Below are positions 50,369 through 58,718 of a stretch of DNA of 64,000 nt, piece after piece. Position 1 is the stretch's first letter, and the number at the start of each line of letters is the position of its first letter. The notes under the pieces were generated by a model that saw only the letters and a list, made by a program, of their open reading frames with translations, made no database searches and was not told the origin of the DNA. Position numbers and translations under genes: made by a program. Source of the DNA: Lachnospiraceae bacterium KGMB03038 (GTDB lineage Bacteria > Bacillota > Clostridia > Lachnospirales > Lachnospiraceae); assembly GCA_007361935.1 (NCBI GenBank), contig CP041667.1, positions 1,640,501 to 1,704,500 on the forward strand, given 5' to 3'.

Positions 50369-50627
50369 CGGAGGAACCCTCATCCAGATCATGGACAGCA
50401 AAATGGCCCTCGGTCAATTGCTTCTTTGATTCCATCAACCAGTCGTAGTTCGTTTTATTTTCTACAAGATGGAGATTTTCCATCATATTATTGTAGGCTT
50501 CCTCTGAGATCATGACTACATTTTTGTTGTTTTTCCTGGTCACGATCATGGTCTCATAATCATCCGTTACTTTATCCATACAGCTTTTCATGTTTTCACG
50601 AAGCATAGTATAATTAACAGCTAACAT
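50361..50627 (-). CDS. yefM: YefM family antitoxin
   Basis: An 88-residue Phd/YefM antitoxin. The N-terminal half (MLAVNYTMLRENMKSCMDKV, TMIVTRKNNKNVVMISEEAYNNMMENL) is the DNA-binding dimerisation fold; the acidic C-terminal part (TEGHFAVHDLDEGSSDE) wraps the toxin. GGAGGCG precedes the start. It represses its own promoter through the palindromes upstream, with YoeB as likely co-repressor. Confidence 0.93.
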   Translation of the reverse strand: MLAVNYTMLRENMKSCMDKVTDDYETMIVTRKNNKNVVMISEEAYNNMMENLHLVENKTNYDWLMESKKQLTEGHFAVHDLDEGSSDE

Positions 50628-50642
50628 GACATCGCCTCCAAA

Positions 50643-50692
50643 CGTACAATATTTTGTACTTAAATTATAGCGTACAATATTTTGTACGTCAA
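50643..50692 (-). promoter_or_regulatory. yefM-yoeB promoter with two operator palindromes
   Basis: On the minus strand: -35 TTGACG (50687-50692), spacer 17, -10 TATAAT (50664-50669). GTACAATATTTTGTAC occurs twice (50644-50659 and 50672-50687), 28 bases apart, one filling the spacer and one at the start site. YefM operators in E. coli have the same GTACA/TGTAC character. Confidence 0.88.
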
Positions 50693-50736
50693 GGTGATGA
50701 GCTAAACAATTTATGCCAGAGTCCCTGCGAAAAGAT

Positions 50737-50765
50737 TTGTAAAATCAACAAAAATAGTGTATACT
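50737..50765 (+). promoter_or_regulatory. Promoter of the radical SAM-DUF2344 operon
   Basis: TTGTAA (50737-50742), spacer 17, TATACT (50760-50765), 71 bases before the gene start. Confidence 0.6.
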
Positions 50766-50835
50766 TATGCGAGTTTAAACAATAAATTTTCCTCTATTGC
50801 AAAGGAACCAAACAAGGAGAAAAGAGAGTAGATCA

Positions 50836-52701
50836 ATGCGTAGATTAGCCCTGAATGATGAGGTTTTAATGAAGATCGAGAAGCCGGCCCGCTACATTGG
50901 AGGCGAGGTCAATTCAGTAATGAAGGACAAGGATCAGGTGGATATCCGGTTTGCCATGTGTTTTCCGGATGTGTATGAGATCGGTATGTCCCACCTGGGA
51001 ATCCAGATCCTCTATGATATGTTCAACCGCAGGGAGGACGTCTGGTGTGAGAGAGTCTATTCCCCATGGACGGATCTGGACAAGATCATGCGGGAGGAGA
51101 ATATCCCGCTGTTCGCGCTGGAATCCCAGGATCCCATCCGGGAGTTTGATTTCCTGGGGATCACTATTCAGTATGAGATGTGCTACACCAATATTCTTCA
51201 GATCCTGGATCTGGCTGGAATCCCTCTGCACGCGGCGGACCGCACCTGGGATGATCCGATCGTGATCGGCGGGGGACCGTGCACCTATAACCCAGAACCG
51301 CTGGCCCCGTTTTTTGATCTCTTTTATATCGGGGAGGGCGAGACGGTCTACGATGATCTTTTAGATGCTTATAAAGAGACGAAAAAGAATGGTGGTTCCA
51401 GAAAGGACTACTTAGAAAAAGCGGCTCAGATCGAAGGAATCTATGTGCCTTCTTTCTATGAAGTAGCATACAAAGAGGATGGGACCATTGCCTCTTTTTG
51501 GCCGATCAACCCAAACGCTAAAGAAAAGATCCAAAAACAGATGGTTTTAGACGTGACGGACACCTGTTATCCCAAAGCGCCGGTTGTTCCTTTTATCAAG
51601 GTGACCCAGGATAGGGTGGTGCTGGAGATCCAGCGGGGATGTATCCGGGGATGCCGGTTCTGCCAGGCGGGAATGTTGTACCGTCCTACCAGGGAACGGA
51701 ACCTGGAGATGTTAAAAGAGTATGCCCGCCAGATGCTGGAGAACACGGGCCACGAAGAGATTTCCTTAAGTTCCTTAAGTTCCAGCGATTACAGCCAGTT
51801 GAAAGAACTGGTGAATTTCCTGATCGATGAATTCAAGGAGAAAGGGATCAATATTTCCCTTCCTTCTCTCCGGATCGATGCGTTCTCCTTGGATGTGATG
51901 GAGAAAGTCCAGGATATCCGCAAAAGCAGCCTGACTTTCGCGCCGGAGGCCGGATCTCAGAGACTGCGCAATGTGATCAATAAAGGGCTGACAGAAGAAG
52001 AGATCCTGGAGGGGGCTTCTCAGGCTTTTGCCGGAGGCTGGAATAAGGTGAAGCTTTACTTTATGCTGGGGCTTCCTACGGAGACGGAAGAGGACATGCT
52101 GGAAATTCCGGCGCTGGCCGACCGGATCGCACGGAAATATTATGAGATCCCCAAGGATGAGAGGAATGGGAAATGCCAGATCACGGCCAGCAGTTCGTTC
52201 TTTATTCCCAAGCCGTTTACGCCTTTCCAGTGGGCGAAGATGTATTCTAATGAAGAATATATTTCCAGAGCGGCCATCGTAAAACGAGGATTTAGCCAGC
52301 AGCTAAACCGCAAGAGCCTGCGTTACCAATGGCATGATGCGGAAGTGACGGTGTTGGAAGGTGTTTTCGCCAGAGGGGACCGCAGCATCAGCCGGGTGAT
52401 CGAAAGGGCCTACCGGAAAGGATGTCTCTACGACGCCTGGAACGAAATGTTTGACAATGAGAAATGGATGGAATCCTTCCGGGAAGAGGGGCTGGCGATT
52501 GAATTTTATAACCAGCGGGAGCGTTCCCTGGACGAAATCTTCCCCTGGGATTTTATTGATATCGGTGTGACAAAAGAGTTCTTAAAGAGAGAGTGGAAGC
52601 GCGCTATGGAGGGAGAGGTGACTCCCAACTGCCGGGAGAGATGTTCCGGCTGCGGCGCGGCAAGATATCGGGGAGGTGTCTGTGTTGAAAGCAAGAATTA
52701 A
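50836..52701 (+). CDS. B12-binding-domain radical SAM protein (TIGR03960-type)
   Basis: A 621-residue protein. Residues 1-220 are a cobalamin-binding-like Rossmann domain (RFAMCFPDVYEIGMSHLGIQILYDMFNRR, IVIGGGPCTYNPEPLAPFFDLFYIGEGE). The radical SAM motif is QRGCIRGCRFCQAGMLYRPTRER, followed by the barrel (EISLSSLSSSDYSQL, FAPEAGSQRLRNVINKG). The last 30 residues hold a Cys set (CRERCSGCGAARYRGGVC). This family is nearly always followed, as here, by a DUF2344 protein; roles in RNA modification have been suggested but are not established. The ATG at 50836 starts the conserved region, after AAGGAGAAAAGAGAG; an upstream TTG at 50797 has no good site. Confidence 0.85.
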   Translation: MRRLALNDEVLMKIEKPARYIGGEVNSVMKDKDQVDIRFAMCFPDVYEIGMSHLGIQILYDMFNRREDVWCERVYSPWTDLDKIMREENIPLFALESQDPIREFDFLGITIQYEMCYTNILQILDLAGIPLHAADRTWDDPIVIGGGPCTYNPEPLAPFFDLFYIGEGETVYDDLLDAYKETKKNGGSRKDYLEKAAQIEGIYVPSFYEVAYKEDGTIASFWPINPNAKEKIQKQMVLDVTDTCYPKAPVVPFIKVTQDRVVLEIQRGCIRGCRFCQAGMLYRPTRERNLEMLKEYARQMLENTGHEEISLSSLSSSDYSQLKELVNFLIDEFKEKGINISLPSLRIDAFSLDVMEKVQDIRKSSLTFAPEAGSQRLRNVINKGLTEEEILEGASQAFAGGWNKVKLYFMLGLPTETEEDMLEIPALADRIARKYYEIPKDERNGKCQITASSSFFIPKPFTPFQWAKMYSNEEYISRAAIVKRGFSQQLNRKSLRYQWHDAEVTVLEGVFARGDRSISRVIERAYRKGCLYDAWNEMFDNEKWMESFREEGLAIEFYNQRERSLDEIFPWDFIDIGVTKEFLKREWKRAMEGEVTPNCRERCSGCGAARYRGGVCVESKN

Positions 52702-54004
52702 ATTTCGTAAATATGGCATCATGCGGTTCATCGGACATCTGGATGTGATGAGATATTTTCAGAAAGCCATGCGGAGGGCGGGAATCCCCATTGCGTTCAC
52801 GGGCGGCTACAGTCCTCATATGATCATGTCCTTTGCCCAGCCCTTAGGGGTAGGGCTTACCAGCGACGGGGAATATCTGGATATTGAGCTTGCCGGGCAT
52901 ATTTCTTCCCAGCAGGCTGTGGAACGGCTGAACCAGGTTATGGTGGAAGGCATAGACGTGTTAAGTTTTCTGGAGATTCCAGAGGACAAGAAAAAGAGCG
53001 GAATGACCGTAACTGCTGCCGCTGGATATGAAGTCCGCCTCTTAAAGTCCGCCAAGTCTATGGAAGAGACGCTTCCCATTCCGGAAGCGTGGAAAGAGAA
53101 AGCGAAAGCATTTCTTAGTGAAAAAGAGATTCTGGTGTGGAAGAAAACCAAACGAAATGAGAAAGAAGTGGATATCCGCCCCATGATCCATCAGATGGAA
53201 GTGAAAGAAGACAGACTCTGCCTTCTTTTGGCGGCGGGAAGCGAAGCGAATTTAAAGCCGGATCTTTTGATGGAGACCTTTTTGAAGTTTATGGGAATTG
53301 AGAAGGCGCCGTTCCATTATCACAGGACAGATCTTTACGCGAAGAACGATGCGGGAGAACTGGAACCGCTGGAAGCTTTTGGCAGGGAGATCCTGGGTGA
53401 CAGAATTGATCTGGCCGGAACGGAAGTGATTATCTTTGATATTGGCAATGTGCTGATTGATTTTGCCTGGGAATCTTACTTAGATACCTTTTCCTATGAT
53501 GAGAAGACCAGGGAGGCTGTGACGGAAGCGATGTTCAAAAATCCGGACTGGGACGCTGGGGACTCTGGCCTTGTGACCACCGAACAGTGGCTGGAACTTT
53601 TCCTGGAAAACGCCCCGGAATATGAGAAGGAAATCCGGGAAGTGTTTGGAGGATTTGGAGCTTCTATCGTTCCCTATACCTTTACCCGTCCTTGGATCGA
53701 AACGCTGAAAGAGCAGGGAATGAAACTGTATTTCCTTTCTAACTATTCGGAAGAAATGTACCGGCAGTCAAAAGAACAGCTTTCTTTTCTGGAGCTTTTT
53801 GACGGAGGTGTCTTCTCCTGGCAGGAGCAGTGTATGAAACCAGATTCCAGGATCTATCGGGTCCTTTTGGAGCGTTACGGGATCGATCCTAAGAAGGCGT
53901 TTTTTTTCGATGACAGGAAGGAAAATGTAGACGCGGCCTGCCGGGAGGGAATCCGAGGAATCTTGTTCACCCAGGATATCCCGTTGCAGTTCCTGCTAAA
54001 ATGA
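52682..54004 (+). CDS. DUF2344 (TIGR03936-type) protein fused to a HAD-family hydrolase
   Basis: A 440-residue two-domain protein read without a stop. Residues 1-235 are the radical-SAM-associated DUF2344 domain (IKFRKYGIMRFIGHLDVMRYFQKAMRRAGIPIAFTGGYSPHMIMSFAQPLGVGL). From about 247 a complete HAD phosphatase follows: nucleophile Asp253 in IIFDIGNVLIDF, Ser/Asn in YFLSNYS, Lys in MKPDSRIYRVL and FFDDRKENVDAA. DUF2344 proteins normally end before the HAD part, so this looks like a gene fusion. It overlaps the radical SAM gene by 20 bases. Starts are non-ATG: GTG 52682 or TTG 52685 behind GGGAGG. Confidence 0.82.
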   Translation: MLKARIKFRKYGIMRFIGHLDVMRYFQKAMRRAGIPIAFTGGYSPHMIMSFAQPLGVGLTSDGEYLDIELAGHISSQQAVERLNQVMVEGIDVLSFLEIPEDKKKSGMTVTAAAGYEVRLLKSAKSMEETLPIPEAWKEKAKAFLSEKEILVWKKTKRNEKEVDIRPMIHQMEVKEDRLCLLLAAGSEANLKPDLLMETFLKFMGIEKAPFHYHRTDLYAKNDAGELEPLEAFGREILGDRIDLAGTEVIIFDIGNVLIDFAWESYLDTFSYDEKTREAVTEAMFKNPDWDAGDSGLVTTEQWLELFLENAPEYEKEIREVFGGFGASIVPYTFTRPWIETLKEQGMKLYFLSNYSEEMYRQSKEQLSFLELFDGGVFSWQEQCMKPDSRIYRVLLERYGIDPKKAFFFDDRKENVDAACREGIRGILFTQDIPLQFLLK

Positions 54005-54072
54005 GGTAAGATAGAGTAGGGATAAGAGAACGAAAAGGATAGGAGTAAGTGACTTTGAAGGAATACAAAAAT

Positions 54073-55407
54073 ATGATAAAGGTTGTGAAATTTGGCGGAA
54101 GCTCTCTGGCGGACGGCCGGCAGTTTCAGAAAGCTGGCAGGATCATAAGGAAGGATGAGACCAGAAGATATGTGGTTCCCTCCGCGCCGGGGAAACGGAC
54201 CCCTGAAGATACGAAAGTAACAGACATGCTATATACCTGCTACGGACAGGCGCTTCTGGAAGAAGAGGATACCCAGGAAAGTTTTGAGCTGCTTCTTGGA
54301 CAGATCCGTAAACGGTACGATTCTATCATCCAGGAACTTGGGCTTGCGCTGTCTCTGGAAGAAGAATTCCATAGCATTCGGGAAAATTTCACAAAAAAGG
54401 TGGGACGGGATTACGCGGCCTCCAGAGGAGAATATTTAAACGGACGGATCATGGCTGAATATCTGGGCTATGAATTTATCGACGCGGCAGAAGTGATCTT
54501 GTTTGACGACAAGGGAAATTTTGACGGAGAGAAGACCCAGAAAGTTCTTTCCGCACGCCTGGCACAGGCGGAACGGGCGGTGATCCCAGGCTTCTATGGG
54601 TCCATGCCGGACGGAAAGATCAAGACATTTTCCAGGGGCGGTTCGGATATCACCGGTTCTATTGTGGCGCAGGCGGTCCACGCGGATCTGTATGAGAACT
54701 GGACGGACGTATCCGGTTTCCTTGTGGCGGATCCAAGGATCATTGAACGGCCCAAGGAAATTGACGTGATCACTTACCGGGAACTTCGGGAGCTGTCCTA
54801 CATGGGCGCTACCGTGCTCCATGAAGACGCTATTTTCCCGGTGCGCAAAGAAGGGATTCCCATCAATATCCGCAATACCAACGCGCCGGAGGATAAAGGA
54901 ACGCTGATCGTGGAAGCCACCTGTCAGAAACCCAGATTCATTATCACAGGAATCGCGGGCAAGAAGGATTTTGCCGCTGTTACGGTGGAAAAAGCTATGA
55001 TGAACACAGAGGTGGGATTCTGCCGAAAAGTACTGCAGGTTTTTGAAAAAAACGGCATTTCCATCGAGCACATGCCTTCTGGCATCGATACCATGTCGGT
55101 GTTTGTCCATCAGGATGAATTCAAAGAAATGGAACAGAAGGTGATCGCCGGGATCCACCGGGAGGTAGAGCCGGATCTTCTGGAACTGGAATCGGACCTG
55201 GCGCTGATCGCGGTAGTGGGACGCGGGATGCGTACCACAAGAGGGACTTCAGGACGGATATTCTCTGCTCTGGCCCATGCCAATGTGAATGTGAAGATGA
55301 TCGACCAGGGGTCCAGCGGTTTGAATGTGATCATCGGCGTGCGCAACGACGACTTTGAAGCCGCCATCAAAGCAATCTACGATATTTTTGTTACAACTCA
55401 GCTGTAA
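54073..55407 (+). CDS. Aspartate kinase
   Basis: A 444-residue enzyme that phosphorylates aspartate to start lysine, threonine and methionine synthesis. VVKFGGSSLADGRQFQKAG is the nucleotide loop, RGEYLNGRIMAEYLGYEFIDA and SRGGSDITGSIVAQAVHADLYENWTDVSG form the active site. Two ACT domains at the C-terminus (AAVTVEKAMMN, and LIAVVGRGMRTTRGTSGRIFSALAHANVNVKMIDQGSSGLNVIIGV) provide feedback control. Start: the ATG at 54073 agrees with the family start and has AAGGA 10 bases away; TTG 54055 (9 bases after AGGAG) would add six residues. No lysine riboswitch fits in the short upstream gap. Confidence 0.93.
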   Translation: MIKVVKFGGSSLADGRQFQKAGRIIRKDETRRYVVPSAPGKRTPEDTKVTDMLYTCYGQALLEEEDTQESFELLLGQIRKRYDSIIQELGLALSLEEEFHSIRENFTKKVGRDYAASRGEYLNGRIMAEYLGYEFIDAAEVILFDDKGNFDGEKTQKVLSARLAQAERAVIPGFYGSMPDGKIKTFSRGGSDITGSIVAQAVHADLYENWTDVSGFLVADPRIIERPKEIDVITYRELRELSYMGATVLHEDAIFPVRKEGIPINIRNTNAPEDKGTLIVEATCQKPRFIITGIAGKKDFAAVTVEKAMMNTEVGFCRKVLQVFEKNGISIEHMPSGIDTMSVFVHQDEFKEMEQKVIAGIHREVEPDLLELESDLALIAVVGRGMRTTRGTSGRIFSALAHANVNVKMIDQGSSGLNVIIGVRNDDFEAAIKAIYDIFVTTQL

Positions 55408-55427
55408 ATAGACCACAGGAGGAAAAC

Positions 55428-55844
55428 ATGAATATTCTGTTTTTTTTAAAGCCCAAAAGTGAGCTGGCTTACATATTTGATTACCACACAGTCCGACAGG
55501 CGCTGGAGATCATGGAATACCATAAGTATTCTTCCGTGCCGATCCTGAACAAAGAGGGAAAATACGTAGGCTCTATCACAGAGGGCGATCTTCTCTGGGG
55601 ATTAAAACGAAAAGGCATCATGAATATCAAGGAAGCTGAAGAAGTCAGCATCATGAAGATCGACCGGCGGTTGGATTATCAGTGTGTGACGGCCAAGTCC
55701 AACATGGAAGACCTGATCGGAAAAGCCATGGAACAAAACTTTGTTCCGGTGGTGGACGACCAGCAGCATTTTATCGGAATGATCACCAGAAGAGACATCA
55801 TTGGGTACTGCTATAATAAGATGAAAGACAGGGAAAAAGAATGA
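55428..55844 (+). CDS. CBS-domain protein
   Basis: A 138-residue protein consisting of two CBS motifs: AYIFDYHTVRQALEIMEYHKYSSVPILNKEGKYVGSITEGDLL and DYQCVTAKSNMEDLIGKAMEQNFVPVVDDQQHFIGMITRRDII. CBS pairs bind adenine nucleotides such as AMP, ATP or c-di-AMP and control other proteins. No enzymatic part is attached. It follows the aspartate kinase gene by 20 bases and overlaps the next gene by ATGA, so it may regulate either neighbour (inference). Confidence 0.85.
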   Translation: MNILFFLKPKSELAYIFDYHTVRQALEIMEYHKYSSVPILNKEGKYVGSITEGDLLWGLKRKGIMNIKEAEEVSIMKIDRRLDYQCVTAKSNMEDLIGKAMEQNFVPVVDDQQHFIGMITRRDIIGYCYNKMKDREKE

Positions 55845-56629
55845 TCATTGATTTTCATACACATATATTTCCAGGAAAAATCGCGAAAAGCACCTTGGAT
55901 TTTCTGGCATCTGTATGCAAGACAGAGCCTTATACCGATGGGACCAGCGAAGGATTAATGGCCTCAGGAGAGGCGGCGGGAGTAGACGTTTCTGTGGCGC
56001 TCCCGATCGTGACCAAGCTCTCCCAGTTCGCCTCCATCAACCGGTTTGCCGCCGGTTTCCAGGAAGGGAGGATCTTGTCGTTTGGAGGGCTCCATCCGGC
56101 AGAGGAAAACTATAAGGAACAACTGCGTCAGATCAAAGAGATGGGAATGAAAGGCATCAAGCTGCATCCCGATTATCAGGAGATCCGGTTTAACGACATC
56201 CGCTGCAAGCGGGTCATATCCTATGCTTCTGAGCTGGGTCTGATCGTCAGCGTCCATGCGGGCAGAGATCCAAAATGCCCGGAGGATGTACATTGTACGC
56301 CCCAGATGGCGGCAGAAGTGATCCGGGAGGTTGAACCGGAGAAGCTGGTATTGGCTCATATGGGAGGAAACCAGCTGTGGGACGAGGTGGAAGCGTACCT
56401 TGTGGGGAAACCGGTGTATTTCGACACCGGCGTTGTTCTGGATACCATGACAGAAGAGCAGTTCCTGCGCATAGCGCGAAACCATGGGGCGGATAAAATC
56501 CTGTTTGCCACAGACTCCCCTTGGGCGGATCAGACGGAATTCATCCGGCTTCTGAAACAGATGCCCCTGACGGAAGAGGAGAAAGAGCAGATCTTAGGCG
56601 GAAACGCCCGCAGACTGCTGGGTATATAA
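55841..56629 (+). CDS. Amidohydrolase 2 family metal-dependent hydrolase
   Basis: A 262-residue TIM-barrel hydrolase. Metal-ligand motifs are IIDFHTHIFPGK, the Lys/His in GIKLHPDYQ, SVHAG, LAHMGGNQLWDEV and FATDSPW, as in the amidohydrolase-related group of decarboxylases and hydrolases. The family also resembles TatD nucleases, but the pattern IDFHTHIFP favours amidohydrolase 2. Substrate unknown. Confidence 0.82.
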   Translation: MIIDFHTHIFPGKIAKSTLDFLASVCKTEPYTDGTSEGLMASGEAAGVDVSVALPIVTKLSQFASINRFAAGFQEGRILSFGGLHPAEENYKEQLRQIKEMGMKGIKLHPDYQEIRFNDIRCKRVISYASELGLIVSVHAGRDPKCPEDVHCTPQMAAEVIREVEPEKLVLAHMGGNQLWDEVEAYLVGKPVYFDTGVVLDTMTEEQFLRIARNHGADKILFATDSPWADQTEFIRLLKQMPLTEEEKEQILGGNARRLLGI

Positions 56630-56639
56630 AGAGGTTGCT

Positions 56640-57521
56640 ATGAAAAAGCTGGCATTATTTCTGGTGCTTACAGCTTCTATATTGTGGGGATCCATGGGGA
56701 TTGTTACCCGTTATGTGGCTTCCTTTGGGTTTACGACTGTTCAGACAGCCGCCGTGCGGATCTGCTCGGCCGCGGCTGTTCTGGTTTTACTCGTGTTTCT
56801 TTCCGACCGGAAGAAATTTAAAGTGGAAAAGCAAGATGTGAAATGGCTTCTCGGCACGGGTCTGGGGAGTCTGTTTATCAACAATCTGGCCTATGCGGAG
56901 ACGGTACAGAGGGCTTCCCTTTCGATTGCGGTAGTCCTTCTTTACACGGCTCCCTTTTTTGTCATGATCTTCTCTATACTTTTCTTCCATGAAAGACTGA
57001 CCCTTCTAAAGGTCGTGGCGCTCCTGCTTTCCTTTACAGGCTGTATCCTGGTCGTAGGCTTGTCCGGGGCGGAAGCGAAATCGGTTGGTCTGGGAACGGT
57101 TGTGATTGGGCTGTGCGCGGGCTTTGGGTATTCCCTTTATAGTATTTTTGGAAAGGTTTTGGTAGGGAAATACGAATCGATCACGGTGACGGTCTATACT
57201 TTTCTCATCGCCGCCGCGGCTACGCTTGTGATCAGCCATCCGGTGGATATGATGGAAAAAGTGTCTGAACATATATCAGCTATGCCGCTAATCGTCCTGG
57301 GAAGTTTTGTTACATTGGGCCTTCCCTATTTTTGCTATTCCATTGCGCTGAAGCATATGGAGAGCAGCAAAGCGTCTATCATCGCATCCTTCGAGGTAGC
57401 GGCGGCCAGCCTGTTTGGCGCGGTCCTCTACGGGGAAACGCTGAATGTCTATAACCTGGTTGGGATCCTGCTGGTGGTAGCCGCCCTGATCCTGCTGCAG
57501 GCGGCGCCTGGGAAGAAATAA
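56640..57521 (+). CDS. DMT superfamily transporter (EamA type)
   Basis: A 293-residue membrane protein with ten hydrophobic helices in two EamA repeats of five (first ending about 135, GLSGAEAKSVGLGTVVIGL starting the second). SILWGSMGIVTRYVASFGFTTVQTAAVRICSAA and LGLPYFCYSIALKHMESSKASIIASFEVAAASLFGAVLYGE are typical. Members export amino acids or other metabolites; the substrate is not evident. It follows the amidohydrolase gene after 10 bases. Confidence 0.88.
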   Translation: MKKLALFLVLTASILWGSMGIVTRYVASFGFTTVQTAAVRICSAAAVLVLLVFLSDRKKFKVEKQDVKWLLGTGLGSLFINNLAYAETVQRASLSIAVVLLYTAPFFVMIFSILFFHERLTLLKVVALLLSFTGCILVVGLSGAEAKSVGLGTVVIGLCAGFGYSLYSIFGKVLVGKYESITVTVYTFLIAAAATLVISHPVDMMEKVSEHISAMPLIVLGSFVTLGLPYFCYSIALKHMESSKASIIASFEVAAASLFGAVLYGETLNVYNLVGILLVVAALILLQAAPGKK

Positions 57522-57571
57522 AGCAGATGATTTCCGCGTTTTGCAAAATTAGCAAAGTTGTGGTTTTGTGC

Positions 57572-57600
57572 TTGATTTTTCCTACATTCTATGCTAAACT
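57572..57600 (+). promoter_or_regulatory. Promoter of rplU
   Basis: TTGATT (57572-57577), spacer 17, TAAACT (57595-57600) with TG one base before it (extended -10). Confidence 0.65.
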
Positions 57601-57604
57601 ACAT

Positions 57605-57680
57605 TAGTGTGCCGCACAATGAGGTTTTAAAGCTCTGTCCTTTGGACGGACACCGTAGTTGGCGAGTAATGTTAATAGGA
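57605..57680 (+). ncRNA. Ribosomal protein L21 leader
   Basis: The stretch between the promoter and rplU has the compact structured look of the L21 leader of Firmicutes: GTGCCGCAC, a TGTCCTTTGGACGGACA hairpin (GTCC/GGAC) and GTTGGCGAG before the ribosome site. Such leaders bind excess L21 and shut down the operon. Assigned from position and general resemblance; exact limits are approximate. Confidence 0.6.
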
Positions 57681-57688
57681 GGTGCCAT

Positions 57689-57997
57689 ATGTACGCAGTT
57701 ATAGCAACAGGTGGTAAACAGTACAAAGTATCTGAAGGCGATGTCATTAAAGTGGAGAAACTTGGAGTGGAAGCCGGAGAGACTTATACATTTGACCAGG
57801 TGCTTGCGGTAAGTGACAACGGACTGAAGGTTGGAACACCGACAGTTGAGGGTGCGACGGTTGAAGCTTCTGTTATTGAGAACGGCAAAGCAAAGAAAGT
57901 TGTCGTTTACAAGTACAAGAGAAAAACCGGATACCACAAGAAAAATGGTCACAGACAGCAGTATACGGCAGTGAAGATCGAAAAGATCAACGCTTAA
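57689..57997 (+). CDS. rplU: Ribosomal protein L21
   Basis: A 102-residue large-subunit protein: MYAVIATGGKQYKVSEGDVIKVEKL at the start, TYTFDQVLAVSD, VEASVIENGKAKKVVVYKYKRKTGYHKKNGHRQQYTAVKIEKI at the end, all conserved. The ATG at 57689 follows AGGAGGTGCC; earlier in-frame codons belong to the leader. It is first in rplU-prp-rpmA. Confidence 0.97.
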   Translation: MYAVIATGGKQYKVSEGDVIKVEKLGVEAGETYTFDQVLAVSDNGLKVGTPTVEGATVEASVIENGKAKKVVVYKYKRKTGYHKKNGHRQQYTAVKIEKINA

Positions 57998-58009
57998 TCG
58001 GAGTGATCC

Positions 58010-58342
58010 ATGATTCATGCAGTTGTTTTCAAAGACCATAAGAAGTGCGTCAGAGGATTTCATATCAGCGGACACGCGGGATATGGACAGGCGGGAGAAG
58101 ACGTGGTGTGCGCGGCGGTTTCTATGCTGTCCATCAACACTGTAAATGCCATTGAACATCTGACAGAAGACCGGTTTTCTATGACCGCGGATGATGAGAA
58201 GGGCGATATTCTCTATTCGATCGAAGGGATTCCTTCCAAGGAGGCTTCCCTGCTTTTAGAAGCGCTTGTTCTTGGTCTTAAGGGAATGGCGGATGATGAG
58301 AACTATGCAGAATATATTGATTTAACATTCCAGGAGGTGTGA
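58010..58342 (+). CDS. prp: Ribosomal-processing cysteine protease Prp
   Basis: A 110-residue protease that removes the N-terminal extension of L27, needed for ribosome assembly in Firmicutes and relatives. His22 (ISGHAGYGQ) and Cys34 (EDVVCAAVS) stand at the known catalytic positions. It sits between rplU and rpmA, the usual place, and its substrate is the very next gene, 4 bases on. Confidence 0.95.
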   Translation: MIHAVVFKDHKKCVRGFHISGHAGYGQAGEDVVCAAVSMLSINTVNAIEHLTEDRFSMTADDEKGDILYSIEGIPSKEASLLLEALVLGLKGMADDENYAEYIDLTFQEV

Positions 58343-58346
58343 TACC

Positions 58347-58631
58347 ATGATGAAATTAAACCTTCAGTTTTTCGCTCATAAAAAGGGTGTAGGTTCTACA
58401 AAGAACGGCAGAGATTCCGAGTCCAAGAGACTGGGAGCGAAAAGAGCTGACGGACAGTTCGTAAAAGCCGGAAATATTCTTTACAGACAGCGGGGAACCA
58501 AAATCCATCCAGGCGTGAATGTAGGACGTGGTGGAGACGATACATTGTTTGCCCTGGTGGATGGTGTTGTAAGATTTGAGAGAAAAGGAAGAGATCGGAA
58601 ACAGGTTTCCATCTATCCGGCAGCACAGTAA
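58347..58631 (+). CDS. rpmA: Ribosomal protein L27 with cleavable N-terminal extension
   Basis: A 94-residue L27. The start (M)MKLNLQFFAHKKGVGSTKNGRDSESKRLG has the extension ending in LQFF, which Prp cuts before the Ala-His-Lys that begins the mature protein. Mature residues reach the peptidyl-transferase centre. RQRGTKIHPGVNVGRGGDDTLFALVDGVVRFE is the conserved body. GGAGG lies 9 bases before the ATG at 58347; the second ATG (58350) is also usable. A terminator follows. Confidence 0.97.
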   Translation: MMKLNLQFFAHKKGVGSTKNGRDSESKRLGAKRADGQFVKAGNILYRQRGTKIHPGVNVGRGGDDTLFALVDGVVRFERKGRDRKQVSIYPAAQ

Positions 58632-58644
58632 GGAACGAAACATG

Positions 58645-58673
58645 ACCCAGACCCTGATGGTCTGGGTCTTTTC
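58645..58673 (+). terminator. Terminator after rpmA
   Basis: GACCCAGACC (58645-58654) and GGTCTGGGTC (58660-58669), a perfect 10-bp stem with loop CTGAT, followed by TTTTC. Confidence 0.82.
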
Positions 58674-58718
58674 AAACTATCATCAATGAAAAAGATTGAT
58701 TGAGGAAAGGAATCGCAG

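Noticed and set aside
51762..51786. Tandem TTCCTTAAG repeat
   Set aside because: It lies in frame in the radical SAM gene and encodes the family-conserved SLSSLSS segment, so it reflects the protein sequence.
54005..54072. Lysine riboswitch before aspartate kinase
   Set aside because: The gap is under 70 bases, far too short for this riboswitch.
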